DNA of 21,267 nt from the NCBI GenBank assembly GCA_000436735.1, contig FR887185.1:610-21876 (forward strand), given 5' to 3'. How positions within the stretch are numbered: position 1 is the first letter of the stretch; every line of letters starts with the position of its first letter. Under the pieces are notes generated by a model. It was not told the origin of the DNA. It saw nothing but the letters and a program-made list of their open reading frames with translations, and did no database searches. This DNA is from Firmicutes bacterium CAG:170. Its GTDB lineage: Bacteria; Bacillota; Clostridia; Oscillospirales; Oscillospiraceae. This document shows positions 7,630 through 16,252 of this stretch, one piece after another. The position numbers were made by a program, and so were the translations under genes.

Positions 7630-9138
7630 TCACGCCTGCCCGTCCTTCGCCCTCTGCTCCAGCTGCTCGCGGTAGTGCTTGGGATACTCGCCGGTGATGC
7701 GGTGAAAGACCGTGCTGAAATACAGCTGGTCGTAGCCCAGCTGCTCGGCGATGTCCTTGATCAGGACGGCGGGGTTGCTGGTCATGATCTCGATGGCCGT
7801 CTGGATCTTCTGCTTCGTCACATAGTCCTTGTAGGAGGTCCCGGCATTGGCGCGGAAAAGCTTGCTGACATAGGGCTGACTGATGCCGAAAGTATCGCTG
7901 ATCTCCTGAAGAGAATAATTCTGATCGATGTGGTGATTGAGGAACTGCACGATCTTATGGAACATCCGCTGCGACTGCTTCGGGCTTTCATTTTCCAGTC
8001 CGCTGACCGGGAACAGCTCCGGCTCCAGCACGGCCCAGACCGCGCTGCACGCCGCCTCATAGCCGGTCGCGCGGTAGAGTGTGTCCATGAGCGTATTCAT
8101 GAGCGTGATCGGGTCGTCGCTGTTCTCGCGCTTCTGCGAAACCCGCGAGACCAGCGCGAACAGCAGCTGCTTGATGGTATAGATATCCGCCGACCGGCTC
8201 TCCCAGCTGGAAAAGAGCTGACACAGCGCCATATGGAAATGCTCGGCATTCTGCGCCGTCAGGCTCTGCTGGAGCCGCTCCGTGAGCGCCTGCTCCTCCT
8301 TCGTGTTCGCCTCCGGCGTCCGTGCGGCAGAGAGCCGAATCACGACGCTCTTGCCCAGCACCAGATTCTTCTGGTGTGCATGGAACAGGTGCCGCACCTC
8401 GCGCTTGAGCTCCTCCCGGGCAACGGCCCGGTCGGTCAGCAGCAGGAGCGCCGTCGCGCCGCTGTCGCGTTCCCAGGCCGCGATCGTCGCCGCGCTCTGC
8501 TCGAGCCGGTTCGGCGCGTCGGCCTGCCCGACGCCGAGCAGGATCAGAAAGCCGTACTGATAAATGCACATTTGCAGCTCCGGGTGCTTTTCCAGCGCCA
8601 GAAGCGTCCTGCAGCGGAGGATCAGCTGGTTCTGATCGTTCATGCCCGCGGCCATCAGCACATGATAATACGGCGCGGGCAGCGACAACGCCTGCTCCAG
8701 CGGCTGCTCACCCTCCTGGTAGAGGCTGTTGAGATATTCCTCGCCGCTTTTCTGGCGGAGGTTGGAGAGCTGGTCGTACAGATGCAGCAGCGCCACGGTC
8801 AGCTCGTCCTTGCTGATGGGCTTGAGGATATAGTTCGACACGTTCAGCCGGATGGCATCGCGCGCGTATTCAAACGAATCGTAGCCGCTGATAATGATAG
8901 AGCACAGCTGCGGCAGGCGCGTCTGAAGCTCCCGCAGCAGCTCGAGACCCGTCAGCCCGCTCATTTTGACGTCCGTCACCAGTACGTCCAGATCCGGGAA
9001 CGGCTCCAGCGTCAGCAGCTCCTCCGCGCTTTCGCAGACGGCGGCGATGTGGAACAGGTTCGTCGCCTCTACAATGCCCTGGATATACCGCGCGGTATGC
9101 GGCTCATCCTCGACGATTGCCAGTTGATACTGTCTCAT
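7630..9138 (-). CDS. YesN-type response regulator (receiver + AraC DNA-binding domain)
   Basis: The product has 502 residues. The N-terminal receiver (about 4-125) has the acidic pair Glu10/Asp11, phospho-acceptor Asp56 in LVTDVKMSG and Lys106 in YILKPIS. A long middle region (about 140-390) has no clear motif. A C-terminal AraC domain with two helix-turn-helix units spans about 395-494 (SLQEISDTFGISQPYVSKLF and IKDIAEQLGYDQLYFSTVFH). The kinase stop codon ends one base before this ATG, and GGGAGG lies 9 bases upstream inside the kinase gene, so the pair is cotranscribed and probably translationally coupled. Such regulators activate nearby CUT1 transporter and glycosidase operons. Likely targets here are the permease operon and the binding-protein gene on either side. 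Confidence 0.92.
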   Translation of the reverse strand: MRQYQLAIVEDEPHTARYIQGIVEATNLFHIAAVCESAEELLTLEPFPDLDVLVTDVKMSGLTGLELLRELQTRLPQLCSIIISGYDSFEYARDAIRLNVSNYILKPISKDELTVALLHLYDQLSNLRQKSGEEYLNSLYQEGEQPLEQALSLPAPYYHVLMAAGMNDQNQLILRCRTLLALEKHPELQMCIYQYGFLILLGVGQADAPNRLEQSAATIAAWERDSGATALLLLTDRAVAREELKREVRHLFHAHQKNLVLGKSVVIRLSAARTPEANTKEEQALTERLQQSLTAQNAEHFHMALCQLFSSWESRSADIYTIKQLLFALVSRVSQKRENSDDPITLMNTLMDTLYRATGYEAACSAVWAVLEPELFPVSGLENESPKQSQRMFHKIVQFLNHHIDQNYSLQEISDTFGISQPYVSKLFRANAGTSYKDYVTKQKIQTAIEIMTSNPAVLIKDIAEQLGYDQLYFSTVFHRITGEYPKHYREQLEQRAKDGQA

Positions 9139-9139
9139 T

Positions 9140-10930
9140 TCACGTTCCTCCCGTCATTCCGCCGCGCAGCTCGATCTCAAAGCCGCCCGCTTCACTGTTT
9201 GCGATCCGGCAGTCAAAATTGCCTTCAAAAAACGCATTGAGCCGCCAGAGGGTGTTTTTCACACCGATGCCGCCGGCGATATCCACGCCTGCCGCCGGGG
9301 CCTTCTTTTTGCGCAGCTGCTCCATGTAGCCGTTGAGGCGTTCGCACTCCTCCGGCACGATCCCCTGTCCGTTGTCGCGGATCAGGATCGACCAGCCGCC
9401 TGCGCAGCACACCGCGCGCACACAGACGAAGACGGTCTTGTGATGCTCGCCAAAGGCATGCTCGAACACGTTCTCCACCAGCGGCTGGAGCGTCAGCCGC
9501 GGCAGGCGCAGCCCGCGCAGCTCCGGGTCGAGATCGACGGCGTACTGTATCTTGTGCTCAAAGCGCAGCTTCATCAGATTCAGATAGGACTGGAGGCTTT
9601 CAAATTCCTCTTCGATCGTCGCGCTGTCGCGGTAGTCCTGAAGCGAGTAGCGCAGGAGCTTTGCCAGCAGGAAGCAGGAGCGCTCGATCTCCTGGCAGTC
9701 GCGCTCCGCGCCCATGATGCCGATGACGTTCAGGGTATTATACAGGAAATGAGGATTGATCTGGTACTGCATGACCGCATAGCGCTGCTCCTCCTGGAGC
9801 TTCATCAGCTCCATCTTGTCCTGCATCGTCTCGAAGAGGCGGTCGCGCATCTTGATATACTCATTCTGGAGGCACATGACCTCGTTCGAAACGTTCCCCT
9901 CCAGCGGCACAAACGGCTCCTCCAGATTGTCCAGCGTCGTCTCGCCGATCTTCTTCGTCAGCAGACTCAGCGGCCTGGAAAGGTAATTGGACAGTGCGAT
10001 CGAAAGCACGACGATCAACAGCAGCATCAGCAGCACGATGGCCACCGCCGGGAAAATGCTGCTGCCCAGCTCCTGCCGCAGCAGATAGGCCGGATAAAGC
10101 GTCACGACATGGATGGCGCCCTCCTTCGTCTGCTTGTGGGTCACGACGTATTTTTCGCCGTCTGCGGTCCGGCAGACCCGGTTCTTCGTATTTGCCGCGC
10201 GCATGAGCTCGTCAAAGCTCAGCGTCTCCGGGCAGCCCTCCTGTGCGTACAGGCACGTTCCGTTCTCCGAAAACAGCGCGAACCGTCCTTGATTGCGCAG
10301 CAGATTTTCAAACACGTCTCCATTCTCCAGCAGATCCGTCTGCACGATCAGATAGCCGATCGTCTCCGACGGCACCTTGAGGCGCATGGCGATGGTCAGC
10401 GCCTGATCTGGCCGCGCCGACATACTGTTTTCTCCAAGATTGAGCATCGCCGTGCTTTCTTCAAGTTCTCCCTTCCATGCATACGACGCCAGCTCCTCCT
10501 GCGAGATCTTCTGCAGCGGCGAGGAGTGCTCATATGCAGAACGGGTGTTGTAATAATAGCCGTGCGCGTCGAGATAGATCAGATCATAGTCCGGCAGGAT
10601 GTAGCTGTAGCTCGCCATGGTGTTCGCCATCGTCTGATAGTTCACCGTCAGCTCGCCGGGATCCTCGGAGTTATAGTAGAGCTTCTTCAGGCCGTTGAAA
10701 AAATCATTCCGCGTCAGAATGCTCATTGCGGCAAAGGTCATGGTCGAATGCTGCTGCGAGACCTGCGCAGACAGGCGCTCCGTTTCGGAGGAGAATTCCT
10801 TGAGGATGCTCTCCTGCGAATAGCGCGTGAATACGACTGCATAGCAGATCAGAAAGATCATCACGATTGCAAGCGAAAGTGACAGAAACGGGATCAGTAT
10901 TCTGGAAAACATGCTGTTGCTCTTTTTCAT
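9140..10930 (-). CDS. YesM-type sensor histidine kinase
   Basis: I choose ATG 10930 (GGGAGG about 6 bases upstream) over an upstream in-frame start at 10993, which would add a poorly justified tail and fall inside the promoter region. The 596-residue protein has a membrane segment (about 12-34), an extracellular sensory region (about 35-290), and a second membrane segment (about 292-315) running into a HAMP-like linker. A HisKA-7TM/LytS-type kinase core follows. Phospho-acceptor His394 lies in QINPHFLYNTLN, the N-box in PLVENVFEHAF (483-493), the G1 box in DNGQG (519-523) and the G2 box in GGIGVKN (553-559). It should sense an extracellular sugar signal and phosphorylate the response regulator encoded directly downstream. 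Confidence 0.92.
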   Translation of the reverse strand: MKKSNSMFSRILIPFLSLSLAIVMIFLICYAVVFTRYSQESILKEFSSETERLSAQVSQQHSTMTFAAMSILTRNDFFNGLKKLYYNSEDPGELTVNYQTMANTMASYSYILPDYDLIYLDAHGYYYNTRSAYEHSSPLQKISQEELASYAWKGELEESTAMLNLGENSMSARPDQALTIAMRLKVPSETIGYLIVQTDLLENGDVFENLLRNQGRFALFSENGTCLYAQEGCPETLSFDELMRAANTKNRVCRTADGEKYVVTHKQTKEGAIHVVTLYPAYLLRQELGSSIFPAVAIVLLMLLLIVVLSIALSNYLSRPLSLLTKKIGETTLDNLEEPFVPLEGNVSNEVMCLQNEYIKMRDRLFETMQDKMELMKLQEEQRYAVMQYQINPHFLYNTLNVIGIMGAERDCQEIERSCFLLAKLLRYSLQDYRDSATIEEEFESLQSYLNLMKLRFEHKIQYAVDLDPELRGLRLPRLTLQPLVENVFEHAFGEHHKTVFVCVRAVCCAGGWSILIRDNGQGIVPEECERLNGYMEQLRKKKAPAAGVDIAGGIGVKNTLWRLNAFFEGNFDCRIANSEAGGFEIELRGGMTGGT

Positions 10931-10961
10931 GACGCCCTCCCGGTTTGCATGTATGTTCTCC

Positions 10962-10990
10962 ATTATGCAGAATTTCTCGCAAAGATTCAA
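10962..10990 (-). promoter_or_regulatory. Putative sigma-A promoter for the two-component genes
   Basis: On the minus strand TTGAAT (10985-10990), a 17-base spacer and CATAAT (10962-10967) precede the kinase start by about 30 bases. The AT-rich sequence around it and the hairpin just upstream suggest that kinase and regulator are transcribed independently of the glycosidase operon. Confidence 0.6.
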
Positions 10991-11030
10991 CAAAAAATTA
11001 GATTTTTATAGAATTTATCAGGATATACCA

Positions 11031-11063
11031 AGCAAAGCGTGACAGAAACTGGCACGCTTTGCT
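11031..11063 (-). terminator. Hairpin ending the permease-glycosidase operon
   Basis: AGCAAAGCGTG (11031-11041) pairs with CACGCTTTGCT (11053-11063). The loop can extend the stem by CAG/CTG after one mismatch, leaving an AAA apex. It lies 27 bases past the glycosidase stop. The following minus-strand sequence is AT-rich but lacks a clean T-run, so termination may be partial. Confidence 0.6.
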
Positions 11064-11089
11064 CGAATCATTCAATTTCTGTTATCGCG

Positions 11090-14000
11090 TCATTTTTCTT
11101 CCAGCACCCGCACGATCGGCGCAACGGTCACGCCGGTCTGGTGGAGCTGATAGACATAGCTCCAGTTCTTTCCGCTCGTGCGGTAGGACTTCGGGCCGTA
11201 GTATTCCTCCTTGCGGTTGCAGTTATGCAGCTGGCCGAAGGTGTTGATGCGCGTGCCGTAGGCCGTGAGCCTCAGGCTGTGGACGCCTGCGGCGACCTTC
11301 TCGAACCGGGCGGTATACGGCTCGGCAAACACATCCGCCTGCTTCTCGTCCAGCTCCACATGCAGCAGCGCCGCATAGTATTCCGGGATCTCGATCTCGA
11401 CCGTACCGGCCTTCGTCTCCACCTCCGTGCAGTATTCCACGCAGCCGCCGTAGAACGGGAAGCCCTGCGGGGCCATATCTCCGAAGCCGAGCATTTCCGG
11501 CTTCTTCGTGATGCGGGCCGTATCGCCGGAGACCGCAGCGCCGAATTCGCCCAGCAGATAGCATGCCTCCACATTGGAGCCCGGCCCGAACGGCATCCGG
11601 AGCACGACCTCGTTCTCGCCCTTCCGGAGCCTGCCCAGCGTCTCTACATGGATATCCCGATCCACATACCAGTCGTGGCCCTCCATACGGACGCCTTCGC
11701 CGTTCCAGAACAGCTTCGCGCCGTCCTTGCTCTCAAAGCCGAAGCGGACCTCCTCGCCTTCCGTCTCCGAGACGATGCGGAAACGCAGCTCCAGCGTATG
11801 CTCGGCGGGCTTCTTCGGCTCCAGCCACGGCTGCGGGAAGCTCTCGGTGCGCAGCGGATAGCCGTATTCTCTGCGGATGGCGTCGTCCAGACGCAGGATC
11901 TCTTCCTTTTCGTGCCATGCGCCGCCGTCCACACGGTATTCTGCCTGATCGAGCACACAGACGTTCGGCTCGCTCAGCCGGTAGTTCACAACGCCGGGCA
12001 GATACTGCTCGGAAAGCACGGTGCGCGCTTCCTCCGCATACGGCTGCGAGACCGCCTCCGCAGTCGGCGTCAGCCGCAGCAGCAGGGAATCCTGCGCATA
12101 GAAGCCGTGCCGGATCCATGTCCAGCCGTCATGATACTCCGCCGGAAGCTCCGCGACCGTTCCGTTCATTGCGTCGTAGAGCCGCACGCGGTAGGTACCG
12201 CGCACACGCACGGACATATCCTCGCGTCCGGTCATGGTATACCAGTGGTTGAGCTGGAGGCGGGTGTCGTGCTTGCCCTGCGCCACGAAGAGCCAGCGTT
12301 CTTCGCCGTCCTGACGGAGCTGCCCGAGCAGGCGGTCGGCGCGCAGATGGCTGTTGACGTCGATCACGTCTACCTCGCGCCAGGCGTCCAGCGCATCCAT
12401 CAGGGAATTCTGGTCAAAGCCGATGTGCTCGCACTGCGCGGCAAATATCTGTGCCTCGTCCGAGATGCGTCCATCGACATACTGCGGGATCTGGCCCATG
12501 AAAATAACCTTGCCGCCGTTTTCCGCGAACGTGCGGAGGTAGGAGAGCGTCGAGGATCGGATGGTCAGCATTCCCGGCACGACGACCGCGTCGTAGGCCA
12601 TTTTGCCCACATGCAGCTGCGCGTCGTCCGACTTTTCATACAGCTCCGGCAGCAGCGCCTCGGACAGATAGTCAAAATCGAGGAAGCCGAACAGGAGCCA
12701 CTGCGTCACGTCGGAGAACTGCTGATCGAGCCTCCGGCGCAGCTGCGCCGTCTCGTCGTCCGGCCCAAGCGCCAGCCACATGCTCTCGATCGGATGCACC
12801 AGACCGATGCGGCTGACGGCTCTGCCTCTCGTCATCGCGGTGTTGACCCGCGCAAAATAGTTTTCAATGATCGGGTATTTCTCATACCACGTCGTATGCT
12901 CGTCGATGGGCGAGGGATAGTCGCGCTTGGACTCGCCGCCCATATACATCCACGCCAGATGCGGCACGCGCAGCGTCACGCCGAGTGCCGCCTGCCAGTC
13001 GCCCTGATGCTTGTGGCCGCGGAAATCGTAGTTCCAGTTCGTGACGCCGTACAGCTCGCTCATCACGCCGGTGCGGCCATACTGGTGGCAGACGCTCTGC
13101 GCCTGCTTGGCGGTCGTATACTCGTGGCGGTCAGCCAGCATGTCGATGCCGGGCACCGTCATCGGGCTAAGCGCCCGCATGACCTCGCCGACGACCTGAG
13201 ACTGGCTCTCCAGCTCCGCCTCAAACAGAACGTGGCCGGTCATGTCCAGCTTATGCGCCTCGCACCAGCTTGCGATCGTGCCGATGTAGTTCCGGGCGAA
13301 CATCTCTGCGACGCAGTCATGATACTGCCAGCGCACATGGGAGACCGTGCCGTCGGCCAGCGTCCAGAAGATCTCCGGCAGCCGCTCCAGCAGGCTCTCG
13401 TGGTAGCGCGCCTGATAGAATTCCTCCATCTTATCCGTGTAGGCGATGCCGACATCCTTCGCGGCCGCGCCGCTCGGAAGGCTCTCCTGCTTGTGGTAGC
13501 CCGGCTCGTCGGTGAAAATGGAGGGGACGGTCTTGGAGAACTGCTCCCCCACCGCCTCATAATAGCGCTCGTGCGTGACCTCGATGAACCGCTTCGTCGC
13601 GTCGGCGTTCAGTGTGTCGAGATAGGGCTGGTTGTTGAACCAGGCCAGCGGCTCCGTCACGACGCAGTAGGCATACCAGGTATGCTCGCTCTCCTCGCCA
13701 TCCTTGAGCAGGCGGTAGCTTTCCAGCCTTCCGCCGCGGAGAATGACCTCAAAGCGCATCATGAGCCGGATGTCGCCGTTTTTGGACAGGCGCGAGGTCG
13801 CAACGATCTTTCTGTCAAGGAAGCCGTCCGGATAGTGCTTCGGGGAAAACAGCAGATAGCGGCTGGCGTATGCACGGTCACAGGTCACACGGCCGCCGCC
13901 CGCGCCAGAGGGCCACTTGTCCTCGTCGTACAGGCGGGTGTCCATGCCAAGCTCGTCGCCGTAGCGGCAGCAGTGCTGCACCAGCTGCATGAACTCCTTG

Positions 14001-14200
14001 CCCAGATACTCGGTCTCCAGACCGATCCGGGAGTGGATGTGATAGCCGCCGAAGCCCATCTTCTGAAATACGCGGAGCTGCTCGTCGATGCGGCTCTGCT
14101 CCAGCTTGCCGTTCCACGACCAGAACGGCGCGCCGCGGTATTCCCGGCCGGGGGCCTGGAATTCCTGCTCGGAAAAGGCTTCCTTGCTCTTTTCGTACAT
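11090..14200 (-). CDS. GH106-like glycoside hydrolase (alpha-L-rhamnosidase-type), cytoplasmic
   Basis: I choose ATG 14200. AAAGGAG lies 8 bases upstream, whereas the upstream TTG at 14218 overlaps that site. The 1036-residue product has no signal peptide or membrane segment, so it should act inside the cell. Family-like motifs are PFWSWNG (25-31), GGYHIHSRIGLETEYLG (about 51-67), LYDEDKWPSGAGGG (90-103) and FTDEPGY (229-235). A later block has SELYGVTNWNYDF, DWQAALG and KRDYPSPI. The C-terminal third looks like beta-sandwich modules (LRKGENEVVLRMPFG). This pattern is that of large GH106/related glycosidases, often annotated alpha-L-rhamnosidase. It is 21 bases downstream of the second permease gene, so its substrate is probably the imported glycoside. 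True sugar specificity is uncertain, and acid sugars should be considered given the aldarate genes nearby. Confidence 0.75.
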   Translation of the reverse strand: MYEKSKEAFSEQEFQAPGREYRGAPFWSWNGKLEQSRIDEQLRVFQKMGFGGYHIHSRIGLETEYLGKEFMQLVQHCCRYGDELGMDTRLYDEDKWPSGAGGGRVTCDRAYASRYLLFSPKHYPDGFLDRKIVATSRLSKNGDIRLMMRFEVILRGGRLESYRLLKDGEESEHTWYAYCVVTEPLAWFNNQPYLDTLNADATKRFIEVTHERYYEAVGEQFSKTVPSIFTDEPGYHKQESLPSGAAAKDVGIAYTDKMEEFYQARYHESLLERLPEIFWTLADGTVSHVRWQYHDCVAEMFARNYIGTIASWCEAHKLDMTGHVLFEAELESQSQVVGEVMRALSPMTVPGIDMLADRHEYTTAKQAQSVCHQYGRTGVMSELYGVTNWNYDFRGHKHQGDWQAALGVTLRVPHLAWMYMGGESKRDYPSPIDEHTTWYEKYPIIENYFARVNTAMTRGRAVSRIGLVHPIESMWLALGPDDETAQLRRRLDQQFSDVTQWLLFGFLDFDYLSEALLPELYEKSDDAQLHVGKMAYDAVVVPGMLTIRSSTLSYLRTFAENGGKVIFMGQIPQYVDGRISDEAQIFAAQCEHIGFDQNSLMDALDAWREVDVIDVNSHLRADRLLGQLRQDGEERWLFVAQGKHDTRLQLNHWYTMTGREDMSVRVRGTYRVRLYDAMNGTVAELPAEYHDGWTWIRHGFYAQDSLLLRLTPTAEAVSQPYAEEARTVLSEQYLPGVVNYRLSEPNVCVLDQAEYRVDGGAWHEKEEILRLDDAIRREYGYPLRTESFPQPWLEPKKPAEHTLELRFRIVSETEGEEVRFGFESKDGAKLFWNGEGVRMEGHDWYVDRDIHVETLGRLRKGENEVVLRMPFGPGSNVEACYLLGEFGAAVSGDTARITKKPEMLGFGDMAPQGFPFYGGCVEYCTEVETKAGTVEIEIPEYYAALLHVELDEKQADVFAEPYTARFEKVAAGVHSLRLTAYGTRINTFGQLHNCNRKEEYYGPKSYRTSGKNWSYVYQLHQTGVTVAPIVRVLEEK

Positions 14201-14221
14201 GGGATGTTCTCCTTTCAAAAA

Positions 14222-15058
14222 TCAGCCCTTGACGGCGCCCATCGTGACGCCCTCCATGATCTTCTTGTTCAGCGCGAGGAACAGCACCGTAGGCGGCAGG
14301 CAGACGATCACGATCGCCGCGAACAGGTGGCCCCAATCGGTGGAATACGCCGACTGGAAGGTATAGATGCAAAGCTGCACCGTGGAGCTCTTGGAGCCGG
14401 AGAGGAAATACATGGGGTTGACGAAGTCGTTGTAGACCACGACGGAGCGGAGGATGATGACCGCAGCCGTGATCGGCTTCATCAGCGGGAAGATGATGTT
14501 GAAGAACAGGCGCAGCGGGCCGCAGCCGTCCACGATGGCCGCTTCGTCGATCTCCTTCGGGAGGGACGAGGCGTAGCTCTTATAGAGCATCGTGGAGAAC
14601 GGGAACAGCAGCGCGATCTCGACCAGTACGAGGCCGGGGATGGTGTTGGCCACATGCAGCTTCGTCAGGACCCAGTAGGTCGGAATGACGGAAAGCGGCG
14701 TGGTGAGGCCGGCGAGAATGATCTTGTCGGAGGCCGCCGTCAGCCGGCCGCCGCGTCTTTGCAGCACGAACGCCGCCATCGACGCGACCAGGATCAGAAC
14801 GAGCATGGTGCTGACGGTGATGATGCAGCTGTTGAGGAAGGAGCGCAGGAACACATGGTTATTGTAGTTCCAGACGTAGGCCAGGTTTTCCCACAGCGCC
14901 CACTCCGTCGGGAATACCAGCGACAGCTTGGCAGCCTCTGCGCGGGGTTTGCAGGCGTTGATGAAGATGAAGTAGAACACGACCCAGTGCGTGAGCACTG
15001 TGACGATCAGCGCCAGAACCTCTGCCGCGACGCCGAGCGGCGATCTTTTTTTCACCAT
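14222..15058 (-). CDS. CUT1 ABC transporter permease, MalG-type
   Basis: The 278-residue membrane protein has about six hydrophobic segments and the conserved cytoplasmic EAA loop, DEAAIVDGCGPLRLFFNIIF at residues 171-190, which docks to the ATPase. Length and the short N-terminus fit the MalG/LacG side of CUT1 importers. Its ATG overlaps the stop of the upstream permease gene by one base (TGATG), with AGAGGTG as ribosome site, showing coupled translation. With the partner permease and the lipoprotein it would import an oligosaccharide or glycoside. No ATPase gene is in the window. Confidence 0.92.
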   Translation of the reverse strand: MVKKRSPLGVAAEVLALIVTVLTHWVVFYFIFINACKPRAEAAKLSLVFPTEWALWENLAYVWNYNNHVFLRSFLNSCIITVSTMLVLILVASMAAFVLQRRGGRLTAASDKIILAGLTTPLSVIPTYWVLTKLHVANTIPGLVLVEIALLFPFSTMLYKSYASSLPKEIDEAAIVDGCGPLRLFFNIIFPLMKPITAAVIILRSVVVYNDFVNPMYFLSGSKSSTVQLCIYTFQSAYSTDWGHLFAAIVIVCLPPTVLFLALNKKIMEGVTMGAVKG

Positions 15059-15939
15059 CAGAGATTCACCTCTTTCTTGGAGATGTAGTGGTTGATCGGG
15101 AAGATGATCGCGCAGATCAGGACGAACATAATGACGTTGCCTGCCGTTGCGATGCCGTAGTTGCCGCGGGCAAAGAGCTTGTAGACGACCGTGCCGAGGA
15201 TCTCGGTCGAGTAGCCGGGGCCGCCTTCGGTCATGGTCCAGAGCAGCTCGTAGCTCTTCAGGCCGCCGATCAGCGACAGCGTCAGGACGGACTTGATGGA
15301 CGGGACCATCAGCGGGAGCGTGATGTGGAAGAAGCGCTTGACGCCGTTCGCGCCGTCAAGATCCGCCGCCTCGTAATAATCCTTGGAGATGGCGCCGAGG
15401 CCCGCCAGATAAATGACCGTTGAAACGCCGATGCCCTTCCAGATATCGACGAACATGACCGAGCCCATTGCATGCTTGCTGTCCGTCAGCCATTTGACCT
15501 TGTCAATGCCGAACACAGCCAGCACCTGATTGAACAGGCCCGTTGTCGGATGCATCAGAGCCGTGAACGTAATGCCGACGGCGACGGCGCTGAGCATGGT
15601 CGGGAAATAGATCAGGCTCTTGAGATACGTTCTCGAACGCACATACTTGCTGCTGAGCGCGACGGCCAGCAGCATTCCGAGCACGACCTTGATGATGCAG
15701 GTCCCGAAGGCGTAGATGAAGGAATGGCCGATGGCGACGCGCGTATTCGGCTGGCTGAAGAACGTCTTGAAGTTCTGGAGTCCGATGAACTCGGCGTTGA
15801 TCAGATCCCAGCGCGTCAGGGAGAAGTAGAACGAGGCCAGCGTCGGGATCGCAAAAATGATGCAGTAGATCAGCAGTCCCGGCGTCATCAGCCAATAGGT
15901 ATACGTCCGATTGGTCAATGTGTTGCTTTTGAGTTTCAT
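15058..15939 (-). CDS. CUT1 ABC transporter permease, MalF-type
   Basis: I choose ATG 15939, giving 293 residues that begin MKLKSNTLTNRTYTYW just before the first membrane segment, as in related permeases. An in-frame TTG at 16062 would add 41 residues of low-conservation, basic sequence. The ribosome site AAAGGTGG lies about 12 bases upstream, somewhat far, so the start is less certain than for the neighbours. The EAA loop EAADLDGANGVKRFFHITLP is at residues 190-209, and six membrane segments are evident. It is the first gene of the permease-permease-glycosidase operon. Confidence 0.9.
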   Translation of the reverse strand: MKLKSNTLTNRTYTYWLMTPGLLIYCIIFAIPTLASFYFSLTRWDLINAEFIGLQNFKTFFSQPNTRVAIGHSFIYAFGTCIIKVVLGMLLAVALSSKYVRSRTYLKSLIYFPTMLSAVAVGITFTALMHPTTGLFNQVLAVFGIDKVKWLTDSKHAMGSVMFVDIWKGIGVSTVIYLAGLGAISKDYYEAADLDGANGVKRFFHITLPLMVPSIKSVLTLSLIGGLKSYELLWTMTEGGPGYSTEILGTVVYKLFARGNYGIATAGNVIMFVLICAIIFPINHYISKKEVNL

Positions 15940-16187
15940 TCGTGAAAATACCCACCTTTCCGCCGCGCGACCGGAGTCCATCGCCGCAGCTGCACCGGCA
16001 TCCCGCGCAGTGCGCTGCGTGCGGATGCTCCAATGTTTGTTCCATGATAACAATTCCTTCAAAATTCGTACATATTTTTTTCAATACCTCTGCTTATAAT
16101 GTTCAAACCGGTATTGGCTTTTCATAGAAAAACCGTCACATTGCATAATGCCGTATGCAAATCTCACAATTCCGTACAAAAAGAAAA
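15940..16187 (-). other. Leader and control region of the ABC transporter operon
   Basis: These roughly 250 bases separate the leuD terminator from the first permease gene. The distal part is AT-rich with a dyad at 16141-16160. The proximal 100 bases are GC-rich and contain a second possible start: ATG 16045 with AAGGA 9 bases upstream, opening a frame that begins MEQTLEHPHAAHCAGCRCSC and runs into the permease gene in another frame. I could not identify a convincing -35/-10 pair; candidate -10-like TATAAG and CATTAT sit near 16095-16105. Confidence 0.4.
16141..16160. promoter_or_regulatory. Operator-like inverted repeat upstream of the ABC operon
   Basis: TTGCATA (16141-16147) and TATGCAA (16154-16160) form a perfect 7-bp dyad with a 6-base spacer, in AT-rich DNA about 200 bases upstream of the first permease gene. 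The size suits a dimeric regulator. Which protein binds is unknown. Confidence 0.4.
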
Positions 16188-16227
16188 GCGGACTATATAC
16201 AGGCGTTTCCGCCCGTATATCGTCCGC
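16178..16227 (-). terminator. Strong intrinsic terminator of the leuCD operon
   Basis: Read on the minus strand, a long stem (16188-16205 with 16210-16227, 16 pairs and two mismatches) closes a GAAA tetraloop and is followed at once by TTTTCTTTTT (16178-16187). This is a textbook Rho-independent terminator, 25 bases after the leuD stop. It insulates leuCD from the ABC transporter operon. Confidence 0.92.
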
Positions 16228-16252
16228 ATTTTCCGCAGCCGTGCGCCGGAGG

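Noticed and set aside
7675..10882. Long plus-strand frames opposite the response regulator and kinase
   Set aside because: The minus-strand products have complete two-component motifs; these frames have none.
11039..15088. A 1349-codon open frame on the plus strand
   Set aside because: It lies opposite the glycosidase and permease genes, which carry clear family motifs. Its translation is Arg/His/Leu/Ala-rich with no domain, as expected for an antisense frame in GC-rich genes.
16160..16180. Resemblance to a lac operator half-site (GGAATTGTGAG on the minus strand)
   Set aside because: Only one arm is similar and there is no symmetric partner; judged coincidence.
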